DNA from: Rhizobium sp. 32-5/1
GTDB taxonomy: Bacteria; Pseudomonadota; Alphaproteobacteria; Rhizobiales; Rhizobiaceae
Assembly: GCF_029537235.1 (NCBI RefSeq)
Contig: NZ_CP120638.1
Location: 2,311,501-2,375,500, forward strand
Direction: 5' to 3'
Length of the DNA: 64,000 nt
Under the pieces are notes generated by a model. The model saw nothing but the letters and a program-made list of their open reading frames with translations. It made no database searches and was not told the origin of the DNA. Positions 30,293 through 38,567 of the stretch are shown here, one piece after another (positions within the stretch are counted from its first letter, which is position 1; every line of letters begins with the position of its first letter). The position numbers and the translations under genes were made by a program.

Positions 30293-30987
30293 ATGACCAC
30301 GATGAAACGCAGCCAGATCAACGCGATCATTCGTGAAAGCGAAGCCTTCATACGCGGCTTCGGTTATATCCTGCCGCCCTTTGCGTGGTGGTCGCCTGGA
30401 GAGATGGTGGCGCGCAAGACAGAGATCGCCGGCATTACCGGCGCCGGCCTCGGCTGGGACATCACCGATTTCGGCTTGGGCGATTTTGCCGGCAACGGGC
30501 TGCTCCTGTTCACCACACGCAACGGCCGGATCGACGATCTAAAGCAGGGTCGCGGCATGCTTTATGCTGAAAAGGCGATGATTTCGCGCAAGGACCAGGT
30601 GACGCCGATGCACCGCCACGATCTCAAGGCGGAAGACATCATCAATCGCGGTGGCGGCACGCTGGTTGTCGAGCTTTTCGGAGATACGGATGGCCGTTGC
30701 GACCGCGAAAAGGTGTGACCGTCGCCATGGACGGCATCGCGCGGAGTTTTCCGCCGGGCCACCGGTTGCGGTTGTCTCCGGGTGAAAGCGTCACACTGAT
30801 GCCGGGCGACTGGCATGCCTTTTGGGCGGAGGAGGCGGACGTCTTCGTCGCCGAGGTCTCGACCGTCAATGACGACGCGATTGACAATATTTTCGAGGAT
30901 CCGCGCGTGTCCCGGTTTTCCGGTATCGAAGAGGACGAGGACCCCGTCCATCTTCTTGTTTCCGATTATGGGACCTGGCTGCGATAG
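30293..30987 (+). CDS. D-lyxose/D-mannose isomerase-family cupin (one frameshift)
   Basis: Cupin sugar isomerase family. N-terminal MKRSQINAIIRESEAFI and ILPPFAWWSPGEM, metal site in TPMHRHDLKAEDIINRGGG (HxH...E). The frame is lost at an AAAA run (30708-30711): the printed frame stops at 30718 (CDREKV), while the next frame gives GVTVAMDGIARSFPPGHRL, LSPGESVTLMPGDWHAFWA, EVSTVNDDAIDNIF and RFSGIEEDEDP. The second metal His is in GDWHAFW. Restored length about 231 residues, as in the family. It interconverts lyxose/xylulose or mannose/fructose in known members. Confidence 0.8.
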
Positions 30988-31002
30988 CCAGCCGCGGTAA
31001 CG

Positions 31003-31766
31003 TCAGTCAGGGTGGGCAGTCGATCGCACCTGAACGGTGAAGGTCGCAAAGCCGCTGACGACGATCTCCGCATTGTGCGGCATGGTGACCGGGCCACAGA
31101 GGCTGCCGGTGGTGATGATCTGGCCGGCCGGAATCTCCTGTGTCAGCGCGTTGGCAAAGGCGAGCAGGGCAGCGACAGGATCGATGAAGGGGTGTTTGCC
31201 GGGGCCGGCAAACAAGGTCTCGCCATCCGCGATGACGGTGAGCGGATAGCTCAATTCCGGTTCGATCGAAGCGACATCCAGTTGCTCGCCGAGTACATAG
31301 CCGGCATTGCCAAGCCGATCGGCAAGGAAAAGCTGCGGCTGCGATTTGCTGCCGTCATCCAGCCGGTGGGCGAGAAACTCGATGCCTGCGTGAATGGCGG
31401 AAACATGGTCCAGCACGCTAGCACGTGTATACCCGTCCGGGCCACGCGGCGTCAGGGGCGTTGCTAGAATGAAGCAGATCTCGACTTCGACGGCATCGAC
31501 TACTGGACGCTCGAACGTCGCCTTGCCCTCGTGGGATGCAAAGCTAATATGGGCCATCGGAGCGGAGACCGATATTCCACCGGGTCGTATCGCCACTTTG
31601 TAACCACCGGCTGCCCAGCTGCTCAGCGCCAATGTCTCTTGCTGCGTTGCCAGCGCGTCGGCATCACTGCCAGGAATGGGAAGGAGGCCGACACCAGGCG
31701 CTTGCCCTCGGTATCGGCTTTGTAGAGCAGGCGGGCAAGTTCGGTTTTGTCAAAGGCGGCGGTCAT
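31003..31766 (-). CDS. FAH-family hydratase (2-keto-4-pentenoate hydratase-like), one frameshift
   Basis: The C-terminal part is long and clear: ISFASHEGKATFERPVVDAVEVEICF with the metal-binding Glu pair, AIHAGIEFLAHRLDD, LGNAGYVLGE and IPAGQIITTGSLCGPV. The N-terminus lies in another frame from ATG 31766 (MTAAFDKTELARLLYKAD) and breaks near 31680, where one missing C restores PFPGSDADALATQQETLALS. About 254 residues when joined. It hydrates 2-keto-4-pentenoate-type acids in aromatic or sugar-acid catabolism; the exact substrate is unknown. Convergent with the lyxose-isomerase gene. Confidence 0.8.
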
Positions 31767-31881
31767 CTCGACTCCTGCGGAAAGGATGTGGTCTCCCTTT
31801 GCACCACATTGGAAACCAAAGGAAAACCCCGGTCCGCCCGCCGCCTTCGAAGTTGTTGGTCCTCGGCCGATTTATTTTTCT

Positions 31882-31927
31882 TTGAAGACAAAACGAACCG
31901 TCCTATTGAAGGACAAACGAAACGTCC
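31882..31927 (-). repeat. Tandem 22-base imperfect direct repeat, candidate operator
   Basis: TTGAAGACAAAACGAACCGTCC (31882-31903, minus one base over limit if read whole; core GACAAAACGAACCGTCC) is repeated at 31906-31927 (core GGACAAACGAAACGTCC). The starts are 24 bases apart, and each copy carries a GGAC/GTCC-like inverted arm. It lies 120-160 bases upstream of the hydratase start, where a TetR- or IclR-like regulator would bind. Confidence 0.4.
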
Positions 31928-31958
31928 CACCCTGCGCACGGCAAGGCGGGACGCGAAA

Positions 31959-32020
31959 GCAACGGCGCCAGTCCGCAAACGGGCCGCGCTGTGAGAGCGG
32001 CAAACCGCCGACGCCGTTGC
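31959..32020. other. Nested inverted repeat between hydratase and PNPOx-like genes
   Basis: Outer 9-base arms GCAACGGCG (31959-31967) and CGCCGTTGC (32012-32020) enclose a small GCGG-CAAA-CCGC hairpin. It could act as the terminator of the stress operon or as a structured leader. No U-run follows. Confidence 0.3.
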
Positions 32021-32033
32021 GATGAGGTCGGCC

Positions 32034-32540
32034 CTATTGATGCGGCAGAGAGATATGCGTGCGTACGCCCAGATCCGGCTCCTTGCCGGTGAGGTTGGCT
32101 TTGGCCATTTCCCAGCCAAAGCGCAGCGTGTTGTTTGATGATGCCCAGATCGCCGCATCATCAAGCTTTAGCTGAAGCATTGTCAGCAACGGATCGTCCT
32201 TCCCGCCTTCAAACCAGGCGCTAATCACCGGCGACCAGAACTTGTCGATGTGCTCGCGCGACTTGTTTTCGCTGATCGAGCCAGCAAGATAGGCGTGGTA
32301 GTCGTGATCCTTGCTGATGACGCAGAACTGCGCACGCCCGCCGCCATGGACCGCCTTGACGAGATCGCTGTCCGAGCGGGTGTAGAACCAGACGGAGTTG
32401 CTTTCCTTCTCCAATTGCGGTGCCATCGGCTGCATAGGCTGGCCGGAATCCTCGACGCCAAGCATGCCGGCGCGGGTATCTTCCAGAATATCCCAGAGCT
32501 GCTGCAAGGGGTCTTTGTTTGTTTTCGACAGGTCGACCAT
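32034..32540 (-). CDS. Pyridoxamine 5'-phosphate oxidase-family (general stress) protein
   Basis: 168 residues from ATG 32540 (MVDLSKTNKDPLQQLWDIL). FMN-binding split-barrel of the general stress protein 26 type: TRAGMLGVEDSGQPMQPMA, SVWFYTRSDSDLVKAV, RAQFCVISKDHDYHAYL and VISAWFEGGKDDP. The reading frame is open upstream through the PfpI gene, but only the part from 32540 is homologous. It follows the PfpI gene by 31 bases and shares its EcfG-type promoter. The real cofactor and substrate are not known. Confidence 0.85.
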   Translation of the reverse strand: MVDLSKTNKDPLQQLWDILEDTRAGMLGVEDSGQPMQPMAPQLEKESNSVWFYTRSDSDLVKAVHGGGRAQFCVISKDHDYHAYLAGSISENKSREHIDKFWSPVISAWFEGGKDDPLLTMLQLKLDDAAIWASSNNTLRFGWEMAKANLTGKEPDLGVRTHISLPHQ

Positions 32541-32571
32541 TAACGGTCCTCTCTTTAAGCGATGGGGTTGA

Positions 32572-33133
32572 TCAAGCGGCGTGTCGTTCGTGGAGACCTT
32601 CCTCGATTTCCTCGACGATCTTGGCAACGAAGGGCTGCAAGTCGTCTGGATTACGGGAGGTGATGATGCCCTTGTCGGTGACGACTGCCTCATCGACCCA
32701 GTTGCCGCCGGCGTTCTGCATGTCCGTCTTGATGGAGGCATAGGAGGTAACCTTGCGGCCGCGAACGGCATCCGCCTCGATCAGCAACCAGGGTGCGTGG
32801 CAGATAGCAGCAACTGTTTTGCCGGATCTCGACGAATGCGCGAACCACGCACATGGCGTCCTCATTATGGCGCAGAATGTCCGGATTGATTTGACCACCC
32901 GGCAGCACCAGCCCGTCGAAATCTTCGACGCTGACATCGCTTGCCAGAATGTCGACATCGACACTGTCGCCCCAATCCTTGTTGTCCCAACTCTTGATGC
33001 TGCCTGCCTCGATCGATGCGATCTTGACGTCAGCACCGCGCTTCTTCAACTCGTCCAGCGGGACCCGCAGTTCGGAGCGCTCGTAACCGTCGGTGGCGAG
33101 AATGAGGATTTTCGATTGTTGAATGGAAGGCAT
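32572..33133 (-). CDS. DJ-1/PfpI-family protein, type 1 glutamine amidotransferase fold (frameshifted)
   Basis: N-terminal MPSIQQSKILILATDGYERSE (first part), EDFDGLVLPGGQINPDILRHN. The frame breaks near 32830 after AFVEI and resumes as SGKTVAAICHAPWLLIEAD (nucleophile Cys in AICHAPW), RGRKVTSYASIKTDMQNAGG, KGIITSRNPDDLQPF. The shift is one extra or two missing bases, unlike most breaks in the window. About 187 residues. Family members include general stress protein 18 and protein deglycase/protease PfpI. First gene of the operon with the PNPOx-like protein. Confidence 0.83.
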
Positions 33134-33179
33134 AATGCCAGCTCCTTCTGTCGTTCATAAAGGGTAGGTTCGCTCAATT

Positions 33180-33204
33180 AACGGGTCGGGCGGGCATTCG
33201 TTCC
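33180..33204 (-). promoter_or_regulatory. EcfG-type general stress promoter for the PfpI-PNPOx operon
   Basis: On the minus strand GGAAC (33204-33200), 16 bases and CGTT (33183-33180) match the EcfG/RpoE2 consensus exactly. It is 47 bases upstream of the PfpI ATG at 33133, and the ribosome site GAAGGAG lies in between. Confidence 0.7.
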
Positions 33205-33261
33205 GTGCAATCGGGCTTTTCTAATTGACCAGAGCGCGCAAAGAACATACCATGAACAGTT

Positions 33262-34620
33262 ATGAAGAAGACGATGAATGAACGTTTGGCCATTCTTTCG
33301 GATGCGGCGAAATATGATGCTTCCTGTGCATCAAGCGGCACGACCAAACGGGACTCGACCAGGTCTGGCGGACTCGGATCAACCGAAAGCATGGGGATCT
33401 GTCATGCCTATGCGCCGGACGGTCGTTGCATTTCGCTCTTGAAAATTCTCATGACGAATTTCTGCATCTATGATTGTGCCTATTGCATCAATCGCTCGTC
33501 GAGCAATGTGGAACGTGCCCGGTTTTCCGTCGAGGAGGTCGTGTGGTTGACGCTGGAATTCTATCGCCGCAACTATATCGAGGGGCTGTTCCTATCCTCC
33601 GGAATCATCCGGTCCTCCGATCACACGATGGAGGAGATGGTGCGTATCGCCCGTGAACTGCGCACCACCCATAATTTCCGGGGCTATATCCATCTGAAGT
33701 CGATCCCCGAGGCGTCGCCGCTCCTGATCGAGGAGGCGGGGCTCTATGCGGATCGGCTTTCGATCAATGTCGAGCTTCCGACCGATGCCGGGATAACCCG
33801 GCTGGCTCCGGAAAAGCGTCCGGCCGGCATTCGCAGGTCGATGGGCGACCTTAGGCTGAAGATCGAGGCGGCGAACGACCCGACGCTACAGACGAAACGC
33901 CGCAAGCGTTTTGTGCCCGGAGGCCAGAGCACACAGATGATCGTCGGCGCCGATGACGCGAATGACAGCGTCATTCTCGGCACCAGCGCCCGGCTCTACG
34001 GCAGCTATAAGCTGCGGCGCGTCTATTACTCTGCCTTTAGCCCTATCCCTGATGCGTCGAAGAACCTGCCCCTGATCAAACCTCCTTTGATGCGTGAGCA
34101 CAGGCTTTATCAGGCGGACTGGCTCTATCGCTTCTACGGCTTCGACATCAAGGAAATCACGGCCAGTCAGCCGGGCGGCATGCTCGATCTGGCGCTCGAT
34201 CCGAAGCTTGCCTGGGCTCTGGCCAACCGCGCCCGGTTCCCGGTCGACATCAATCATGCGGAACGCGAAATGCTGTTGCGTGTGCCGGGGCTGGGCACAA
34301 AAGCGGTGAACGGCATTCTTTCGGCGCGACGCTACAGGCGTCTGAGGCTGGAGGACCTGGCCCGGCTAAAGGTCTCGCTGAAAAAGGTCCAGTCCTTCAT
34401 CGTCGCCGAGGGTTGGTCACCGCACCGTCTGATCGACAGGACCGACTTGCGCGCCATGTTCGAACCCCAACCACAGCAGATGGCTCTTTTTGATGCAACG
34501 CATCACGCTGAAAGGGAAAGGCGATTTCGAGGTCTGGCGACGGCCGGCGCGGGCCCTACTCCATGCAGGAATTCCGCCACGGGAGATCGACTGGGTGGAG
34601 GAAGCGGGTGCGGTCGGTGA
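33262..34620 (+). CDS. Putative DNA modification/repair radical SAM protein with HhH motif (rSAM_link_UDG type)
   Basis: Radical SAM enzyme with the [4Fe-4S] motif in MTNFCIYDCAYCINRSSS (CxxxCxxC, about residues 71-78). Other motifs: LFLSSGIIRSSDHTMEEMV, FRGYIHLKSIPEAS, DRLSINVELPT and RFVPGGQSTQMIVGAD. A C-terminal helix-hairpin-helix, LLRVPGLGTKAVNGILSAR (residues about 345-363), suggests DNA binding. This family (TIGR03916) is defined by linkage to UdgX-type genes, as here. The printed frame extends to 34620, but the last about 43 residues read into the next gene. One more T in the run at 34487-34491 gives QMALF-stop at about 34493, overlapping the downstream ATG (about 410 residues). The reaction is unknown. 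Confidence 0.88.
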   Translation: MKKTMNERLAILSDAAKYDASCASSGTTKRDSTRSGGLGSTESMGICHAYAPDGRCISLLKILMTNFCIYDCAYCINRSSSNVERARFSVEEVVWLTLEFYRRNYIEGLFLSSGIIRSSDHTMEEMVRIARELRTTHNFRGYIHLKSIPEASPLLIEEAGLYADRLSINVELPTDAGITRLAPEKRPAGIRRSMGDLRLKIEAANDPTLQTKRRKRFVPGGQSTQMIVGADDANDSVILGTSARLYGSYKLRRVYYSAFSPIPDASKNLPLIKPPLMREHRLYQADWLYRFYGFDIKEITASQPGGMLDLALDPKLAWALANRARFPVDINHAEREMLLRVPGLGTKAVNGILSARRYRRLRLEDLARLKVSLKKVQSFIVAEGWSPHRLIDRTDLRAMFEPQPQQMALFDATHHAERERRFRGLATAGAGPTPCRNSATGDRLGGGSGCGR

Positions 34621-36004
34621 CCTTTTCGCGGCGGATGCGACCGATAACCTGCCTTTGCCGGCGGGCGGCGGACAGACCCTTGCCGTGCCACGTGCTTTCG
34701 TGCTTCTGGCCGAGTCGATCATCTGTCATTCCGATCCGGCGCGCTTTGATTTGCTTTACCGCCTGCTCTGGCGTCTGCAACAGGAACGCAATCTGCTGGC
34801 CATCCCCTCCGATGCCGATGTGGCGCGAGCCTATGGGCTCGAAAAATCGGTGCGGCGCGACAGCCACAAGATGAAGGCTTTCGTGCGGTTCAAGGAAATC
34901 GATGGCGTGTCCGGGCAGGGTGGCCGTCGCCGGTTTCTGGCATGGTTCGAGCCGGATTATCACATCGTCGCGCGCACGGCACCATTTTTCCAGCGTCGGT
35001 TTACCGATATGGACTGGATCGTCGCCACGCCGAAAGGGTCGGCTGCATGGAATGGGGACGCGTTGACGGTCTCCGACGATCCGGCGGAAAACCCGATGCT
35101 GGACGACGCAACGGATGCGCTCTGGCGGACCTATTTCTCCAACATCTTCAATCCGGCACGGCTGAAGGTGAAGGCCATGCAGGCGGAGATGCCGAAGAAA
35201 TACTGGAAGAACCTGCCGGAAGCCGCGCTTATTCCCGGCCTGATCGCTGGCGCCGAAGCCTCGGTCGCGGCCATGGCGGCACGTGCGGCCAGCCAGCCGC
35301 CATTGTTTCATGAAAGGCTGCAATCGGCCGCGGCAAGTGTTGTTTCAAATGAACCGGAAGCGGCGCCCGGAACGTTGGATGCCGTGCGCGAGGAAGCGCG
35401 TAGCTGCACCCGCTGTCCGCTGCATTGCCGGGCGACGCAGACTGTTTTTGGCGAAGGGCCTGATAATGCCGGCGTGATGTTCGTCGGCGAACAGCCGGGC
35501 GATCAGGAGGACCTGGCGGGGCGCCCTTTCGTCGGCCCTGCCGGCAAGGTCTTCGGCGGCATGCTGGCCGAGGTTGGGCTGGATCGCAGCACCGCCTATG
35601 TCACCAATGCAGTCAAGCATTTCAAATACGAGCCGCGCGGCAAGCGCCGTATTCATCAAAAGCCGAATATCGGTGAAGTCCAGCACTGCAAATGGTGGCT
35701 CAAGCTGGAACTGGACCTCGTCCGCCCGAAGCTTGTGGTAGCGTTGGGGGCGACGGCTCTCACAGCGCTGACAGATGCAAGCCAGCGCTTTTCGAACCTG
35801 CGCGGAACTGCGCAATCCTTCGGTCCGGATCAAACGCTTCTGGTCACGGTGCACCCGTCCTATCTGCTGCGCATTCCCGACGCCGACCGCAAACAGGCGG
35901 AAACAGCTCGGTTCCGCGCCGACCTTGAATTAGCCGCGGCGATTGCGTCCGGTTTCGCTCAAACCACGACCAGCCCCGTCGGCAGCCGGTTCATGGCTTC
36001 GTAA
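34493..36004 (+). CDS. UdgX-family uracil-DNA binding protein fused to a DUF4130 domain
   Basis: About 503 residues. Residues 1-250 are the DUF4130/TIGR03915 domain (ALLHAGIPPREIDWVEE, LLYRLLWRLQQERNLL, RDSHKMKAFVRFKEI, YWKNLPEAALIPGL). Residues about 295-495 are a family-4-like uracil-DNA glycosylase: four-Cys [4Fe-4S] pattern beginning ARSCTRCPLHCRATQ, GEQPGDQEDLAGRPFVGPAGK, and HPSYLLRI. The UdgX-specific R-loop GKRRIHQKPN is intact, including the His that in characterised UdgX forms a covalent bond to the uracil-derived site in DNA. Start ATG 34493 overlaps the rSAM gene. Its 3' end overlaps the convergent peptidase gene by 46 bases. Confidence 0.9.
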   Translation: MQRITLKGKGDFEVWRRPARALLHAGIPPREIDWVEEAGAVGDLFAADATDNLPLPAGGGQTLAVPRAFVLLAESIICHSDPARFDLLYRLLWRLQQERNLLAIPSDADVARAYGLEKSVRRDSHKMKAFVRFKEIDGVSGQGGRRRFLAWFEPDYHIVARTAPFFQRRFTDMDWIVATPKGSAAWNGDALTVSDDPAENPMLDDATDALWRTYFSNIFNPARLKVKAMQAEMPKKYWKNLPEAALIPGLIAGAEASVAAMAARAASQPPLFHERLQSAAASVVSNEPEAAPGTLDAVREEARSCTRCPLHCRATQTVFGEGPDNAGVMFVGEQPGDQEDLAGRPFVGPAGKVFGGMLAEVGLDRSTAYVTNAVKHFKYEPRGKRRIHQKPNIGEVQHCKWWLKLELDLVRPKLVVALGATALTALTDASQRFSNLRGTAQSFGPDQTLLVTVHPSYLLRIPDADRKQAETARFRADLELAAAIASGFAQTTTSPVGSRFMAS

Positions 36005-37215
36005 CCCGTCTCGGTGATCAGGTACTGGTTCTCGATGATCATGCCGCCGACACCATCGACATACCAGGGCGTTTCGAAGGCGAGTACCATGCCGGGTTCG
36101 ATGGCAATATCGGCGTCGCGCGAGATGAATGGCCATTCCTCGCTGCCGAGGCTTGCACCCAGCCCATGGCCGAAATGACCGCGCGTATAACCGGGGAAGC
36201 CGGCGCGGCCGATGGCCTGGCTGGTGGCCTGGTGCACATCCTTCAACAGGTTGCCCGGTTTCAGCAGCGCAAGCCCGACTTCGAAGCCCTGCCGGAGCGC
36301 ATCGAACAGCGCAGCCTGCATGCGGGAAGGTTCGCCGACAACGAAGGTCCGGCCGGTATCAGATGTATAGCCGGCAACGAGGCAGCCGACATCGACCTTG
36401 ATCAGGGCGCCCGGCGCAACTTCGCCGCCTTTTGTCCAAGGATTTTCGCCGACCGACACATATTCCCAGCTACCGGTGAGATTGTGGACACCTCGTCGTG
36501 TCACCTCGGCATCGACGCCCGCCTTCCAGGCGGCCGCGAGACCGTCGCGGCTCGCGCCGATCGCGATCGCATCGCGCAAGGTCTCGATGCCAGCTTCGGC
36601 AAGTTCCACCGCGGTACGCAGAAAGCCGATCTCCTGAGGCGACTTGATCATTTTCAGCCGCTGTACGAGGTTTGAGGCATCGACAAGCTCCGCATCCGGC
36701 AGGGTGGCGGACAGGAGATGAAAGTCGGTGACCGACAAGCTGTCGAATTCGACGCCGATGCGGGCTTTTGCCAATCCCCGTGCGGCCAGCAATTCGGCCA
36801 CAAGACGGAATCCGGTTGTGGGATCGAAGGTCTCTGGTCTCGCGAAGCCCGGCGCCCGCCCCTGTTTTTCCCAGGCCTGTCGGATGAGTGCTTCGTCCGT
36901 TGCGACCGTGCCGTCCAGACCGCGAATGTCGCCGGTTTCGACCCAGATGGGATGCACGCGAATGTCATGGATCATGCTTGATGCCCGAAAATCAGCCTCG
37001 AACAGGTCGGTGACCACGGCTGCGCAGTCGATTGTCGGGTCCGCGGGAACGATCGCCGCCACAGCACCCGCCCGTCTCCACATGGTGGCCACACCGGCCG
37101 GTGCCCCCGTGGCATAGGCAAAACTCTCTGGCGTCAGCAGAAGAAGCGCGTCGAGGCGTGCTGCCTGCATCAGCCGCATGGCGCGTTGCCTATCGAGATG
37201 GGCCATGCCGTTCAT
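35959..37215 (-). CDS. M24-family aminopeptidase (Xaa-Pro peptidase-like)
   Basis: 418 residues. The N-terminal creatinase-like domain (residues 1-180; LDALLLLTPESFAYATG) is followed by a pita-bread catalytic domain. The five metal ligands can be placed in IKVDVGCLVAGYTSDTGRTF (two Asp), GHFGHGLGASLGSEEWPF (His), VLAFETPWYVDG (Glu) and GGMIIENQYLIT (Glu). Such enzymes are prolidases or related amidohydrolases (creatinase, DMSP lyase DddP, ectoine hydrolase DoeA-like), so substrate assignment needs a tree. Start may be at the internal Met 4. Confidence 0.85.
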   Translation of the reverse strand: MNGMAHLDRQRAMRLMQAARLDALLLLTPESFAYATGAPAGVATMWRRAGAVAAIVPADPTIDCAAVVTDLFEADFRASSMIHDIRVHPIWVETGDIRGLDGTVATDEALIRQAWEKQGRAPGFARPETFDPTTGFRLVAELLAARGLAKARIGVEFDSLSVTDFHLLSATLPDAELVDASNLVQRLKMIKSPQEIGFLRTAVELAEAGIETLRDAIAIGASRDGLAAAWKAGVDAEVTRRGVHNLTGSWEYVSVGENPWTKGGEVAPGALIKVDVGCLVAGYTSDTGRTFVVGEPSRMQAALFDALRQGFEVGLALLKPGNLLKDVHQATSQAIGRAGFPGYTRGHFGHGLGASLGSEEWPFISRDADIAIEPGMVLAFETPWYVDGVGGMIIENQYLITETGYEAMNRLPTGLVVV

Positions 37216-37372
37216 CCTTCTATGCGCGTTGATCCGCGGATATTCCGCAGCGGGTCAAGGATTGCAAGCGCGCTCAGGCACATTCCAGGCGCGCATGAGG
37301 CTGTGCCGCAATTTCGTTTGAACAGCGGGCTATCGCTTGTCATAACGGGACAGGACTGCATGGGAGAGAGAC

Positions 37373-38559
37373 ATGGCCGCGAAAAACGAGTTCCAGTGGG
37401 ACGATGCGTTCCTGCTTGAGGATCAATTGTCCGAGGACGAGCGGATGATCCGCGATACGGCGCGCGCCTATGCGCAGGACAGACTGCAGCCGCGTGTCAT
37501 CGATGCCTATCGTACCGAGCAGACAGACCCGTCGATCTTCCGCGAAATGGGCGACCTGGGGCTGTTGGGCGTGACCGTGCCGGAAGCCTATGGCGGTGTC
37601 GCGGCCTCCTATGTGGCCTATGGTCTTGTTGCCCGCGAGGTCGAGCGGGTTGACAGCGGCTATCGCTCGATGATGAGCGTTCAGTCCTCGCTCGTCATCT
37701 ACCCCATCCTCTCCTACGGCTCCGAAGCACAAAAGCAGAAGTATTTGCCAAAACTGATCAGTGGCGAATGGATCGGCTGTTTCGGTCTGACGGAGCCCGA
37801 TGCCGGGTCTGATCCAGGTGGCATGAAGACGCGCGCGGTAAAGACCGATGCCGGGTACCGGCTGAACGGTTCGAAGATGTGGATTTCAATGCGCCGATCG
37901 CCGATGTCTTCGTCGTCTGGGCGAAATCCGAAACCCATGGCAATGCGATCCGTGGCTTTGTGCTGGAAAAGGGCATGAAGGGTCTTTCGGCCCCCAAGAT
38001 CGGCGGCAAGCTTTCGCTGCGCGCCTCGATCACCGGCGAGATCGTGATGGACAATGTCGAGGTCGGCGAGGATGCACTTTTGCCTAATGTCGAGGGCCTG
38101 AAGGGTCCGTTCGGCTGCCTTAACCGCGCCCGCTATGGCATCTCATGGGGCGTTCTCGGCTCGGCGGAATTCTGCTGGCATGCGGCCCGGCAATACGGCC
38201 TCGATCGTAAGCAGTTCGGCCGGCCCTTGGCGCAGACCCAGCTCTTCCAGAAGAAGCTTGCCGACATGCAGACGGAAATCACGCTCGGCCTGCAGGCCTC
38301 GCTGCGCGTCGGCCGGCTTATGGACGAGGGGCGGATGGCGCCCGAGATGATTTCCATGGTCAAGCGCAACAATTGCGGCAAGTCCCTCGATATCGCTCGC
38401 GCTGCCCGCGACATGCATGGTGGCAATGGTATTTCCGAGGATTACCAGGTGATGCGCCATATGGTGAACCTCGAGACGGTGAATACCTATGAGGGAACGC
38501 ACGATGTTCATGCCCTAATCCTCGGCCGCGCCCAGACCGGGCTGCAGGCCTTCTTCTGA
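37373..38559 (+). CDS. gcdH: Glutaryl-CoA dehydrogenase (one frameshift)
   Basis: FAD enzyme that oxidises and decarboxylates glutaryl-CoA to crotonyl-Co[21 protein letters not shown] at the N-terminus and [21 protein letters not shown] are typical of GcdH. The frame breaks near 37887 (WIS/MRR). The next frame restores [35 protein letters not shown] and the catalytic Glu in [20 protein letters not shown]. Restored length about 395 residues. Followed after 8 bases by a class III CoA-transferase gene; together they activate and oxidise glutarate, the end of the lysine/5-aminovalerate route. Confidence 0.9.
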
Positions 38560-38567
38560 GCCCGGCG

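Noticed and set aside
35959..36004. 46-base convergent overlap of udgX and the M24 peptidase gene as a special regulatory overlap
   Set aside because: It could simply reflect a wrong 3' end of udgX from another frame error; not strong enough to report as biology.
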